Part shown: positions 14,081-21,954 of the stretch, piece by piece | Layout of the letters: each line of letters begins with the position of its first letter | Numbering within the stretch: position 1 is the first letter of the stretch | Origin: Bacillota bacterium | GTDB taxonomy: Bacteria > Bacillota > Clostridia > Oscillospirales > Ruminococcaceae | Length of the DNA: 33,211 nt | Direction: 5' to 3' | NCBI GenBank assembly: GCA_023413185.1 | Contig: JAEZQD010000087.1 | Coordinates: 1-33,211 of the forward strand | Notes under the pieces: model-generated | The model's input: the letters and a program-made list of their open reading frames with translations, nothing else | Told to the model about the DNA's origin: nothing | Database searches by the model: none | Program-made: the position numbers and the translations under genes

Positions 14081-15154
14081 ATGGCGGACTACAACGCGAT
14101 TCTTGCCGCGATGACCGGGCAGTTTGAGGAGCTTGCGGGCTTTACACCCGACGCGGCGTCGGATATCGGCATACGCATGAAGGTGCTTGCGGCGCAGGTC
14201 TTCTCGCTGCAAACCGAGCTGGAAGCATTGCGGGAGGGGCTGTTCCCCGCCACGGCGCGGGGGGAGCGGCTGGACCTGCACGCGGCGGCACGGGGGCTAG
14301 CGCGCAAGGGCGCACTGCCGTCAAGCGGAACACTGCGCTTCGTTCGGCAGAACACCGCGGCGCACGACATCCTGATACCCGCGGGCACCTTATGCCAGAC
14401 CGCGGAGGGCGGCGTGCAGGTCGCGACGGTAAGCGACGTGCTTCTTCCCGCAGGGCAGCTGCAGGCAGAGGGTGCGGCGCAGTCGATTGCTATGGGGCAG
14501 GACGCCAACGTCGCCGCAGGGCGCATCACGGTATTTTGTACGGCACCCCAAGGGGTGTACGGTGTTACCAACCCCGCCCCCTTTACCGGAGGGCAGGAGG
14601 CGGAAAGCGACGACGGGCTGCGCGCGCGGCTGCTTGCAAGCTACGCAACCATAGCAAACGGCACCAACGCCGCCTTTTACCGCGAGCAGGCGCTTAGGCA
14701 CGAGTTTGTGTACTCAGCGGCGGTCATCCCGCGCGCTCGGGGCATCGGCACGGTGGATGTGGTGGTATCGGGCAGAGGGTGCGTGCTGTCACAGCAGCAG
14801 ATTGAAATTATCGGGCGGGAGTTGGAGCAAAAAAAGGAGATCTGCGTAGACGTTGCGGTGCGCTCGCCGTCGCTGCTGCAGACAGAGGTTTTGGTCGAGC
14901 TCGACGCAAGGGACGAGTATGGCTTTGAGCAGACGGCAGCGGAGGTTAAGCGGTACATCAGCGAACACCTTGCGTCGTTGCACATCGGGCAGCCGCTGCT
15001 TTGTTCCCGCCTGAGCGCGGGCATCAGCGGGATAGACGGCGTATACAACCATACGCTAATAAGCCCCGCGCAGGACATCCACCCCGATAAAGACCGGCTG
15101 ATAGTGGCGCAGCAGCTTGCCGTCACACGTATGAACCGGCAGACATCATACTAA
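14081..15154 (+). CDS. Baseplate J-like wedge protein (XkdT-like)
   Basis: A 357-residue baseplate J family protein. Recognisable blocks are the N-terminal FTPDAASDIGIRMKVLAAQV, then LFPATARGERLDLHAAARGL, the middle NPAPFTGGQEAESDDGLRAR and ATIANGTNAAFYREQAL, and a late AVIPRARGIGTVDVVVSGRG. J-like proteins form the wedge scaffold of contractile baseplates. ACGGAGG upstream sets the ATG at 14081; earlier in-frame codons belong to read-through of the previous gene. The gene is full length compared with XkdT-type proteins. Confidence 0.9.
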   Translation: MADYNAILAAMTGQFEELAGFTPDAASDIGIRMKVLAAQVFSLQTELEALREGLFPATARGERLDLHAAARGLARKGALPSSGTLRFVRQNTAAHDILIPAGTLCQTAEGGVQVATVSDVLLPAGQLQAEGAAQSIAMGQDANVAAGRITVFCTAPQGVYGVTNPAPFTGGQEAESDDGLRARLLASYATIANGTNAAFYREQALRHEFVYSAAVIPRARGIGTVDVVVSGRGCVLSQQQIEIIGRELEQKKEICVDVAVRSPSLLQTEVLVELDARDEYGFEQTAAEVKRYISEHLASLHIGQPLLCSRLSAGISGIDGVYNHTLISPAQDIHPDKDRLIVAQQLAVTRMNRQTSY

Positions 15155-15175
15155 GTGAAAAAGGGGGGTACGGGG

Positions 15176-15748
15176 ATGAACTGCCTTGAGAGCATGACGG
15201 CGCTGATGCGTCCCCTGGGCGCGTACAGCCTTGCTGCCAACGGCGTTGTGTATGCAGAGCTTGCGGGCTATTACGAAGGGCTTCGCATCGTCGAACAACA
15301 GCTTGCACTTTTTATCCGCGAGGGCGTAGTCGGCACGGCGCAGGATTTCGGACTGCGCGAGTGGGAGCGCGTGATACGCTCCACCGCGTTTGAAGGCACC
15401 GAGCTGGACGCGCGCCGCCGGATTGTGGAGTATACGCTGTGCCGCATGCCGGGGGACTTTAACCGCGAGGGTATGCTGCGGGGGTTGCGCTCGCTGGGGC
15501 TCGAATGTGAACTGATGGAGGATCTGCCCACCCGCACCGTAACCGTAACGGTAAACGGCAGCTGCGGGATGCTTCTGACCTACGAGCAGGTGCTATCCCG
15601 CGTATTGGACATCCTACCCGCGCATGTAAACGTGGTGCTGGATGTGGGCATCGTGACATGGGCGCTGCTGGACGACAGCGACAAAAGCTTTGCCGAAGCG
15701 GACGCGCAGGATAAAACATGGGATGCGTTTGAGCTGACACAACCGTAA
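15176..15748 (+). CDS. Baseplate/tail protein I-like (XkdU, DUF2313)
   Basis: A 190-residue protein following the J-like gene, as XkdU does in PBSX and gpI in P2. The DFGLREWERVIRS segment followed by GTELDARRRIVEYTLCRMPG (about residues 50-95), then the C-terminal YEQVLSRVLDILPAHVNVVL, resemble the DUF2313 pattern. Such proteins connect the baseplate to tail fibres. ATG 15176 has AAGGGGGG at 15161-15168; the GTG at 15155 directly abutting the previous stop lacks a ribosome binding site upstream. Confidence 0.75.
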   Translation: MNCLESMTALMRPLGAYSLAANGVVYAELAGYYEGLRIVEQQLALFIREGVVGTAQDFGLREWERVIRSTAFEGTELDARRRIVEYTLCRMPGDFNREGMLRGLRSLGLECELMEDLPTRTVTVTVNGSCGMLLTYEQVLSRVLDILPAHVNVVLDVGIVTWALLDDSDKSFAEADAQDKTWDAFELTQP

Positions 15749-15774
15749 AGACTATTTTTATAGGGGGATATGAT

Positions 15775-16239
15775 ATGCCAAGCACCCACAAAACCGACTA
15801 TCTGGGGCTAAACCAGTGGCTGGGGAGCGATAAACCCAAGCGAACCGACTTTAACGAGGACAATGAACGCGTTGATGCCGCGGTGCAGACACATGTGATG
15901 GACGGGCAGGCTCATCTGACGCAGGAGGAGCGCGGGCGGTGGAATGCGCCGTTTGTCACAGGCGGCTATACCGGCGACGGCGTAAACGGACGCACCGTAA
16001 CAATCGGGTTTCGACCCTCGGCGCTGTTGGTGTGCGCGGCGGAAAAGACACCGTTTGTGTTCTCTTCCAGCCAAACACAGATTCGGTGCGCGTTTGCGAC
16101 CGCACACGGTGTGTCTAAGGGTGTAGAGCTGTGTGACGAGGGCTTTGTGGTGTATAATCCGGCGGGTACTACGCCCGACGGGGAAACGCCAAGGCTCAAC
16201 AGCTCGGACGGAACATATTTTTATGTTGCGTACCGATAG
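15775..16239 (+). CDS. Short tail fibre / receptor-binding protein
   Basis: A 154-residue protein at the end of the tail module. Its first 60 residues (TDYLGLNQWLGSDKPKRTDF, then NEDNERVDAAV) with the following H-x-x-x-G-x-x-H...ER..WN pattern are a common baseplate-attachment start of clostridial prophage fibres. The rest, beginning GGYTGDGVNGRTVTIGF, is a beta-rich tip ending in YFYVAYR. No fibre-shaft repeats and no fibre chaperone follow, so this is a very small host-range determinant. Confidence 0.7.
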   Translation: MPSTHKTDYLGLNQWLGSDKPKRTDFNEDNERVDAAVQTHVMDGQAHLTQEERGRWNAPFVTGGYTGDGVNGRTVTIGFRPSALLVCAAEKTPFVFSSSQTQIRCAFATAHGVSKGVELCDEGFVVYNPAGTTPDGETPRLNSSDGTYFYVAYR

Positions 16240-16274
16240 TTTCTGTCGGTTTAAAGTCACATGCAGCTTGGTGC

Positions 16275-16367
16275 GCCGCCGCCTCGAAGGAGCTGAGCGG
16301 ACAGGCGCAGGTACTTAAAGAGCTGGTTGGGCAGTTTACGCTCAAAGACACCGCTTTTACATACTAA
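16275..16367 (+). pseudogene. 3' remnant of a methyl-accepting chemotaxis protein gene
   Basis: Thirty codons ending in TAA (16365-16367) encode AAASKELSGQAQVLKELVGQ followed by FTLKD. This is a typical C-terminal end of a chemotaxis receptor and closely parallels the AAASEELNSQAHMLKDLVKR end of the intact receptor encoded downstream. Nothing recognisable as receptor precedes it: homology stops at about 16272, right after the phage fibre gene. The fragment has no start codon and is bracketed by CAGCTTGGT (16264-16272) and its inverse (16372-16380). It marks the scar where the phage locus meets host DNA. Confidence 0.8.
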
Positions 16368-16384
16368 AGCAACCAAGCTGTTGC

Positions 16385-16421
16385 AAAGAACCCGTGCCGG
16401 TAAAAGAGGCACGGGTTCTTT
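16385..16421 (+). terminator. Terminator after the receptor remnant and phage locus
   Basis: A perfect 14-bp stem, AAAGAACCCGTGCC (16385-16398) with its complement at 16408-16421, has a 9-base loop and ends in TTCTTTGTG. It probably was the terminator of the lost chemotaxis gene and now ends transcription of the phage locus. Confidence 0.75.
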
Positions 16422-16491
16422 GTGTGGGTAGATTATCTTAAAAACTGTGTACAATATCAAAACAAAAGGAAACATAAAAAATAGAACGTTG

Positions 16492-16520
16492 TTGAAAGAT
16501 GTAAGAGATATTGTTATAAT
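16492..16520 (+). promoter_or_regulatory. SigA-type promoter of the chemotaxis receptor gene
   Basis: TTGAAA at 16492-16497 and TATAAT at 16515-16520 are separated by 17 bp, a near-consensus housekeeping promoter. The predicted leader (about 16527-16674) holds a stem 16531-16537/16557-16563 followed by CTTTTTTG, which looks attenuator-like, and a second stem, 16606-16612/16631-16637. Apart from the remnant, terminator and these elements, 16240-16674 holds no gene. Confidence 0.75.
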
Positions 16521-16674
16521 AATAACTAATTAGTCCAGTCCATGGTAAAATGTTGATTGGGCTACTTTTTTGTCGTTTATATGTTCACGGTTAATCAATC
16601 GATAAGCAAAGACGCATCGACGCGGCTTGATCTTTGCACACATACTTAACATTTAAGAAAGGACTTTAATTATT

Positions 16675-18441
16675 ATGCTGAAGAATTTTAAGATCTCAAA
16701 CAAGCTTCTTGTCGCATTTGGAACTATATTGGTTTTTTTCTGTATTGTGGTAACTGGTGCTCTGACCGGTCTAAACGCCATTATGGCGTTTTATGACGAC
16801 TTTTACGAGCAATCGTATACGGTGGTAGAAAACTCAATTGATCTGCAGCGCAATTTTCAAAAAGCTGAAAAGTACATGATTCGCTCGTTTACCACCAATG
16901 ATATTAAAGAAAAGCAGCTTTACACCGAAACCACTAAGTCTGCGTTTGCCGAGATGCAGGAGCAGCTCGCCGTACTCGAGCGGCTAAGCGAGCAACAGGA
17001 GCTGGTGCAGTCGTTTCGGGAGCAGTTTGAAACGTTAATGAGAACCTCCCAGCGGATCTTTTTAATGTCGATCAGCGAGGGCAACGAAAACGCAATCCTT
17101 GTCTTTAACAACAACTTTTCCGAGCCGATAGAAGACGCGAGAGCTGTGTTAAACGAGATTACCGCACAGGCGAAGGTAGAGGCGCAGGAAGCGTACGAAC
17201 AAAGCGTGCAGATGCAAAGCCTGATGAACCTCCTTCTTTTGGGTCTTGGGGTACTGACGGTTGGCGTACTGCTCTTCTTCTGGATGTACATTGTGCGCAG
17301 CCTTACCCGCCCTATATCCGAGATTGAAGCTGCGGCAGAGCAGATGGCAAACGGAAACCTCACCGTCAGTGTGGGCTATCGCTCTAAGGATGAGCTGGGC
17401 AGGCTGGCTGTTAGCATGAACCACATGACCGAAACGCTCAAGGGCTATGTACAGTCCATCGACGAGGTGCTGGGTGAGCTTGCCGGCGGCAACTTCACCG
17501 TTTCGGTGGATACCGACTTCGTGGGGGATTTTGCGCCGATTAAGGACTCGATGACAGGCATTGCCGACTCGCTCAGCCGTACCCTGCTGGAGATTGACCG
17601 CGCGGCGGAACAGGTTTCCAGCGGCTCTGAGCAGGTGTCGAGCGGCGCGCAGGCGCTGAGCCAGGGCGCAACTGAGCAGGCAAGCGCCATTGAGGAGCTT
17701 ACGGCAACGGTGGATGAGATATCGGGCAACATTAAGCGCAACGCCGAGAACGCACAGCTTTCAAACACGCAGGTCATGGAGACCGCAAGCGAGATTGAGC
17801 ACGGCAACAAGCAGATGCAAGAGCTTATCGTCGCAATGAACGAGATAAAGGCGACCACCGACCAGATTAGCAAGATTATCAAGGCAATTGACGACATCGC
17901 GTTCCAGACCAACATCCTTGCCCTGAACGCCGCGGTGGAAGCGGCAAGGGCGGGTGCCGCGGGCAAGGGCTTTGCCGTGGTGGCGGACGAGGTGCGCAAC
18001 CTGGCAGCCAAGAGTGCGGATGCCGCAAAGAACACCACCGATCTCATAGCAAGCTCGGTGTCGGCTGTTAAGAACGGAAGCAAGATAGCCGCCGAAACCG
18101 CGCAGAAGCTCGAGAACATCAAACGCAAGGCGGAGGAAAGCAGACGTCTGGTAGACGAGATTACCCGCGCGTCGGGCACTCAGGCAAGTGCGGTGGTGCA
18201 GATTACGCAGGGGCTTGAGCAGATTGCCGTTGTGGTGCAAACCAACTCCGCAACAGCCGAAGAAAGCGCAGCCGCCTCTGAGGAGCTTAACAGCCAGGCG
18301 CATATGCTCAAGGATCTTGTAAAAAGGTTCCGTATTGATAAAGCGCATAACGAGTATTACCATGACCCCGAGCAGCATGATGACAGTGACGGCTGCGACG
18401 AGCCGATTTTGGAGTTTAGCGAAGGCGTAATTGACTACTAA
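16675..18441 (+). CDS. Methyl-accepting chemotaxis protein
   Basis: A 588-residue transmembrane receptor. Membrane segments lie near residues 12-35 and 182-206. Between them is an about 145-residue, all-helical four-helix-bundle type sensor domain. A HAMP domain (starting SLTRPISEIEAAAEQMANGN) follows, and a second HAMP-like segment (ELAGGNFTVSVDTD). The long helical signalling domain has the invariant hairpin tip IDDIAFQTNILALNAAVEAA followed by RAGAAGKGFAVVADEVRNLA. No C-terminal CheR/CheB tethering pentapeptide is seen. AAGAAAGGA upstream supports the ATG. It would signal to CheA/CheW; the ligand is unknown. Confidence 0.95.
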   Translation: MLKNFKISNKLLVAFGTILVFFCIVVTGALTGLNAIMAFYDDFYEQSYTVVENSIDLQRNFQKAEKYMIRSFTTNDIKEKQLYTETTKSAFAEMQEQLAVLERLSEQQELVQSFREQFETLMRTSQRIFLMSISEGNENAILVFNNNFSEPIEDARAVLNEITAQAKVEAQEAYEQSVQMQSLMNLLLLGLGVLTVGVLLFFWMYIVRSLTRPISEIEAAAEQMANGNLTVSVGYRSKDELGRLAVSMNHMTETLKGYVQSIDEVLGELAGGNFTVSVDTDFVGDFAPIKDSMTGIADSLSRTLLEIDRAAEQVSSGSEQVSSGAQALSQGATEQASAIEELTATVDEISGNIKRNAENAQLSNTQVMETASEIEHGNKQMQELIVAMNEIKATTDQISKIIKAIDDIAFQTNILALNAAVEAARAGAAGKGFAVVADEVRNLAAKSADAAKNTTDLIASSVSAVKNGSKIAAETAQKLENIKRKAEESRRLVDEITRASGTQASAVVQITQGLEQIAVVVQTNSATAEESAAASEELNSQAHMLKDLVKRFRIDKAHNEYYHDPEQHDDSDGCDEPILEFSEGVIDY

Positions 18442-18483
18442 AACTAAAATATCAGGGTTTTTACACAAACCCAAACAAGCAAT

Positions 18484-18516
18484 AATGACGAAACGGCTTT
18501 GCCGTTTCGTCATTTA
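18484..18516 (+). terminator. Terminator of the chemotaxis receptor gene
   Basis: A perfect 14-bp stem (18484-18497 with 18501-18514) has a TTT loop; arms contain GACGAAACGGC and its complement. The following promoter overlaps its distal arm. Confidence 0.75.
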
Positions 18517-18526
18517 ATGCTATAAT
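18499..18526 (+). promoter_or_regulatory. Predicted extended -10 promoter upstream of the carboxypeptidase gene
   Basis: TGCTATAAT at 18518-18526 is a strong extended -10; TTGCCG at 18499-18504, 16 bp upstream, could serve as a weak -35 although it lies in the terminator arm. A start near 18533 gives a leader of about 250 nt. Confidence 0.5.
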
Positions 18527-18532
18527 TAGTAC

Positions 18533-18785
18533 CAAACGCGCCAATCCGCCTGCCGTACAATAACAGGGGGATTGCAAAATATCAAATAGAAGCCAGCATT
18601 TTGCCCAACCGGGCAGCCGCCGCGTATTGTTACTTTTTTGTTAACGGCTGTCTGTACGCGCAATGGGATGTCATACTACAGATAGGCAAATGCCGTTTTG
18701 GCACAAGGCTTCGTCGCCAATCGGCAGCATAAGCGCACACACAAAGCCCCAGACTGTATGAAAAATAAGAACAACGGAGGCGGAC
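18533..18785 (+). other. Long hairpin-rich leader before the carboxypeptidase gene
   Basis: No gene is seen in this stretch. It contains stems 18542-18552/18564-18574 (10 bp with one mismatch), 18574-18580/18598-18604 (7 bp), TGCCC/GGGCA at 18602-18615 which competes with the previous stem, and CAGCCG/CGGCTG at 18614-18619/18645-18650, around a T-run at 18634-18639. Competing stems are compatible with a regulatory leader, but no known riboswitch consensus is recognised. Confidence 0.35.
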
Positions 18786-20144
18786 ATGCCTATGAAACGA
18801 ATTGCAGCGGCGGTTCTTTCAATGTTACTAACCCTCTTTATATTGCCGCCCGCTTACGCAGATCAAACGGCGGCTGCGGTGGCGCAGGCGGACTTTAACA
18901 CCTATTCCGAGGCGTATGTTGTCATCGACGCCGCCACGGGTCAGGTGCTGCTCGAACAGAATATGAATAAACAGATGTACCCCGCCAGCATTACCAAGGT
19001 GCTGACTGTTGCCGTAGCACTGGAGCGCGCGGCGCTTTCGGATAGGCTTATGATGAGCGAGGCGGCGGTTAGCAGCGTTGCGCGGTCAAGCACGCACATC
19101 GCACTGACGGCAGGCGAGGAGATCTCGGTGGAGGACGCCGTCATGGCGACGATGCTTGCCTCGGCAAACGATGCCGCCAACGGGTTAGCCGAGTATATCG
19201 GCGGCTCTGCCGAGATGTTTTGCGCGATGATGAACAAAACAGCACGCGAGGCGGGTGCTGTAAGCACCAACTTCACCAACGCAAACGGACTGGAGGACGA
19301 CAACCATTACACCACCGCCTATGACATGGCAATGATTACGCGGTACGCGCTGACGGTGGACGGCTTTCGGGACGTACTGGGCGCGGTGGATTACTCGATG
19401 CAGCCCACCAACAAACAGCCCGAGCAGCGAAACTTCGGCACGGCGCATCATATGATTGTGTATTCACAATATGAATACAAGGGCGCGTGGGGCGGCAAGC
19501 TGGGCTGGACACCCCAGGCAAACCACACGGCGGTAACGGTTGCGGAGCGCGACGGCAAGGAGCTTATCTGCGTGGTGTTAAACTCCAAAACTAAGTGGGA
19601 GAAGTATAAGGACACCAAAAAGCTGTTTGATTACTGCTACAATAACCTGCAGACCGTCACCGTAACCGCCGAGGTGAACAAGCAGAAGAACATCCCCGTA
19701 GTGGAGGATGAGGGCGTTGTCGGGGTGGCGAAGCTGCCCGAGCAGACGGTAACCTGCCGGCTATACGTACCACAGGGCGTGACACAGGAGAACATCGACG
19801 TCTCGTACAACACAAAGGTGAGCTACAAAAAGGGTGAGGAGATCGCCCCCGAGGCGTGCTTCTCCATCATGAGTGAGGGTTCAGGCGAGACACCCATCTA
19901 CGCCATGCCCCTTGCCTGCGTGGTGGAGATAGACGAGAACCCGCAGTCCAGCGTGCTTGGTGCAACCGAGGTTATGGCAAACGCGGATGTTGTGGCAAAA
20001 CAGCCCCCCAGCCTGCGTGTGCCGGTCATCATCGCATCGGTTGTGGGCGGGTTGCTCATCCTGTTTATGCTGGTACGCCTTGCGGTGCAGCATCATTACC
20101 GAAAAAAGCGGGCAAAACGGCGCGCCATGCGCTATTATCGGTAA
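18786..20144 (+). CDS. D-alanyl-D-alanine carboxypeptidase family protein (DacF-like)
   Basis: A 452-residue secreted and membrane-anchored penicillin-binding protein that would trim the terminal D-Ala of peptidoglycan stem peptides. A signal peptide (residues 1-25, ending AYADQ) leads to the active-site motif S68-x-x-K71 (YPASITK) and S126-A-N128. The third motif, usually KTG, is KLG here (K238-G240 in GGKLGWT). A beta-sandwich domain follows and then a C-terminal membrane helix (about 410-433) with a basic tail. GGAGG at 18776-18780 sets the ATG at 18786. The KLG change may alter catalysis or beta-lactam binding. Confidence 0.88.
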   Translation: MPMKRIAAAVLSMLLTLFILPPAYADQTAAAVAQADFNTYSEAYVVIDAATGQVLLEQNMNKQMYPASITKVLTVAVALERAALSDRLMMSEAAVSSVARSSTHIALTAGEEISVEDAVMATMLASANDAANGLAEYIGGSAEMFCAMMNKTAREAGAVSTNFTNANGLEDDNHYTTAYDMAMITRYALTVDGFRDVLGAVDYSMQPTNKQPEQRNFGTAHHMIVYSQYEYKGAWGGKLGWTPQANHTAVTVAERDGKELICVVLNSKTKWEKYKDTKKLFDYCYNNLQTVTVTAEVNKQKNIPVVEDEGVVGVAKLPEQTVTCRLYVPQGVTQENIDVSYNTKVSYKKGEEIAPEACFSIMSEGSGETPIYAMPLACVVEIDENPQSSVLGATEVMANADVVAKQPPSLRVPVIIASVVGGLLILFMLVRLAVQHHYRKKRAKRRAMRYYR

Positions 20145-20193
20145 AAGCTGTGATTACATTACCAGAAGTATTATTGCGAAATGGAGTTACCGA

Positions 20194-20856
20194 ATGGATA
20201 AACGATATGACACACTATTATTTGACCTAGACGGTACGCTGCTTGATTCAAAGCCCGGCATAGAGCTATGCTTTGCCTATGCCATGAAGCGCATGAACGA
20301 GGTGGGGCACCCCGTACAGCTGCCCGAGGGGTTTGATTTTAACACCGTAATCGGTCCGCCGCTCACACACAGCTTTCGGCGCTTTGCGCAAACCGAGGAG
20401 CAGGTGGTACAGGCGGTAGCCTTTTATCGCGAGCTGTATTTTGAAACCGGCTGGAAGATGAGCGACCCGTTTGACGGTATACGCGACGCGCTTGAGCGGC
20501 TTAAACGCAGCGGCAAGCGTCTTTTGGTCGCTACATCAAAGCTCGAGGACCTTGCGCGCAGAACGATGGAGCACCACGGTATTGCCCGGTATTTTGATGT
20601 GATTGCGGGCGCGTCTAAGGATGACAAACGCTCAAGCAAGCAGGACGTAATCCTGCGAACGCTGGAGCTTGCGACAGAACAAAGCGAAAGCTGTGTGATG
20701 ATTGGCGACCGCCTGCACGACATGGAGGGCGCACAGCAGACGGGGATGGATGCCATCGGTGTGCTGTGGGGCTACGGCTCGCGGCAAGAGCTATCCGCTT
20801 ATCATCCCGTGCTGCTTGCACAAACGCCCACAGAGCTGTGCGACTACCTGATATAG
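20194..20856 (+). CDS. HAD-superfamily phosphatase (phosphoglycolate phosphatase-like)
   Basis: A 220-residue HAD hydrolase. Motif I is LLFDLDGTLLDS (nucleophile and acid/base Asp), motif II is the LLVATSKLE segment, motif III includes K around ASKDDKRSSKQ, and motif IV is VMIGDRLHDMEGA. The helical cap between motifs I and II (about residues 20-85) places it in the Gph/PGP-like group acting on small phosphorylated metabolites; the substrate cannot be read from sequence. The upstream ribosome binding site is weak (ATGGAG), and it probably is transcribed with its neighbours. Confidence 0.85.
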   Translation: MDKRYDTLLFDLDGTLLDSKPGIELCFAYAMKRMNEVGHPVQLPEGFDFNTVIGPPLTHSFRRFAQTEEQVVQAVAFYRELYFETGWKMSDPFDGIRDALERLKRSGKRLLVATSKLEDLARRTMEHHGIARYFDVIAGASKDDKRSSKQDVILRTLELATEQSESCVMIGDRLHDMEGAQQTGMDAIGVLWGYGSRQELSAYHPVLLAQTPTELCDYLI

Positions 20857-20887
20857 CAACGACCGTATTCGCAAAGAGGGGGAGAAC

Positions 20888-21865
20888 ATGGATTTTACAA
20901 AGGTGAAGATAGCCACAACCGCACCGGGCACCGAGGCAGTGACCGGTGCATTGCTCTGTCTCGGTATCACAGGCTTTGAGGTGGAGGATGCCGAGGATTT
21001 TGAGCGTTTCCTTGCCGACGTAACGCCCCATTGGGACTATGTGGACGAGGACCTGATGAGATTAAAGACAGTGCCCACCAGCGTTTCGGTGTACCTTGCC
21101 GACAACGCGCAGGGGCGCGACCTGCTCGCCGACATCAAAACTGCACTGGCGGCGCTGAAGCGGCAGGATACCGAGGGGGAGTACGGCAGCCTTTCGGTCA
21201 CGCTGTGCGGCGTGCGCGAGGAGGATTGGGCAAATAACTGGAAGCAGTACTTTAAGCCCATTGAGGTGGGGGAGCGGTTTGTAATCTGCCCGTCGTGGGA
21301 GCGGTACGAGGGCGACGGCGGGCGTATAGTGCTGCGCATCGACCCGTCGTCGAGCTTTGGCACGGGCGGGCACCAAACCACGCAGCTGTGCATCGAACAG
21401 CTGGAGCGGGTGGTTGCCCCCCACCATAAGGTGCTGGATATGGGCTGCGGCAGCGGCATATTGTCGGCGGCGGCACTGCTGCTGGGCGCGCGAGGGGTGC
21501 TTGCGGTGGATATTGACGAGGGTGCCGTGCATACCGCGCGGGAGAACGTGAAGGAAAACGGGTTTTCGGGTGATCGCTTTACCGCCTTGTGCGCGAATGT
21601 GCTCGCCGATTCGGCAGCGGCCGGGGTGGTTGCAGCGGCAAAGTATGACGTAATCGCCGCCAATATCGTGGCGGATGTCATCATCGCCATGGGTGCGCTG
21701 CTTGCGTCGGTGCTTGCAAAAAACGGCACACTCATATGCTCGGGCATACTGGCAGAGCGCGCACAAGAGGTGGTAAACGCACTGAGCACACACGGTCTTG
21801 AGCGGGTGAGCCTGCATGAAAAGCAGGACTGGGTTGCCATAGTACTGCGCCACCGCGCCGTGTAA
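20888..21865 (+). CDS. prmA: Ribosomal protein L11 methyltransferase
   Basis: A 325-residue SAM-dependent methyltransferase that methylates lysines and the N-terminus of bL11. The N-terminal substrate-binding domain (to about residue 110) ends in EEDWANNWKQYFKPIEVGER, a PrmA hallmark. The catalytic domain has SSSFGTGGHQTTQLCIEQLE, the SAM-binding KVLDMGCGSGILS and the AANIVADVI motif. GGGGGAG upstream supports the ATG. prmA next to rsmE is a widely conserved arrangement in Bacillota. Confidence 0.95.
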   Translation: MDFTKVKIATTAPGTEAVTGALLCLGITGFEVEDAEDFERFLADVTPHWDYVDEDLMRLKTVPTSVSVYLADNAQGRDLLADIKTALAALKRQDTEGEYGSLSVTLCGVREEDWANNWKQYFKPIEVGERFVICPSWERYEGDGGRIVLRIDPSSSFGTGGHQTTQLCIEQLERVVAPHHKVLDMGCGSGILSAAALLLGARGVLAVDIDEGAVHTARENVKENGFSGDRFTALCANVLADSAAAGVVAAAKYDVIAANIVADVIIAMGALLASVLAKNGTLICSGILAERAQEVVNALSTHGLERVSLHEKQDWVAIVLRHRAV

Positions 21866-21954
21866 GCGATAAGGCAGTACAACGCAGCACGATACGATAC
21901 AACGCATAGCTTCGGCGGGTTCAATTGACCGCAGGGACAAACGGGGGAATGGGT

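Noticed and set aside
16521..16674. A c-di-GMP riboswitch before the chemotaxis gene
   Set aside because: The gene type made it plausible, but the conserved core sequences of the known class I aptamer are not present here or in the pil leader.
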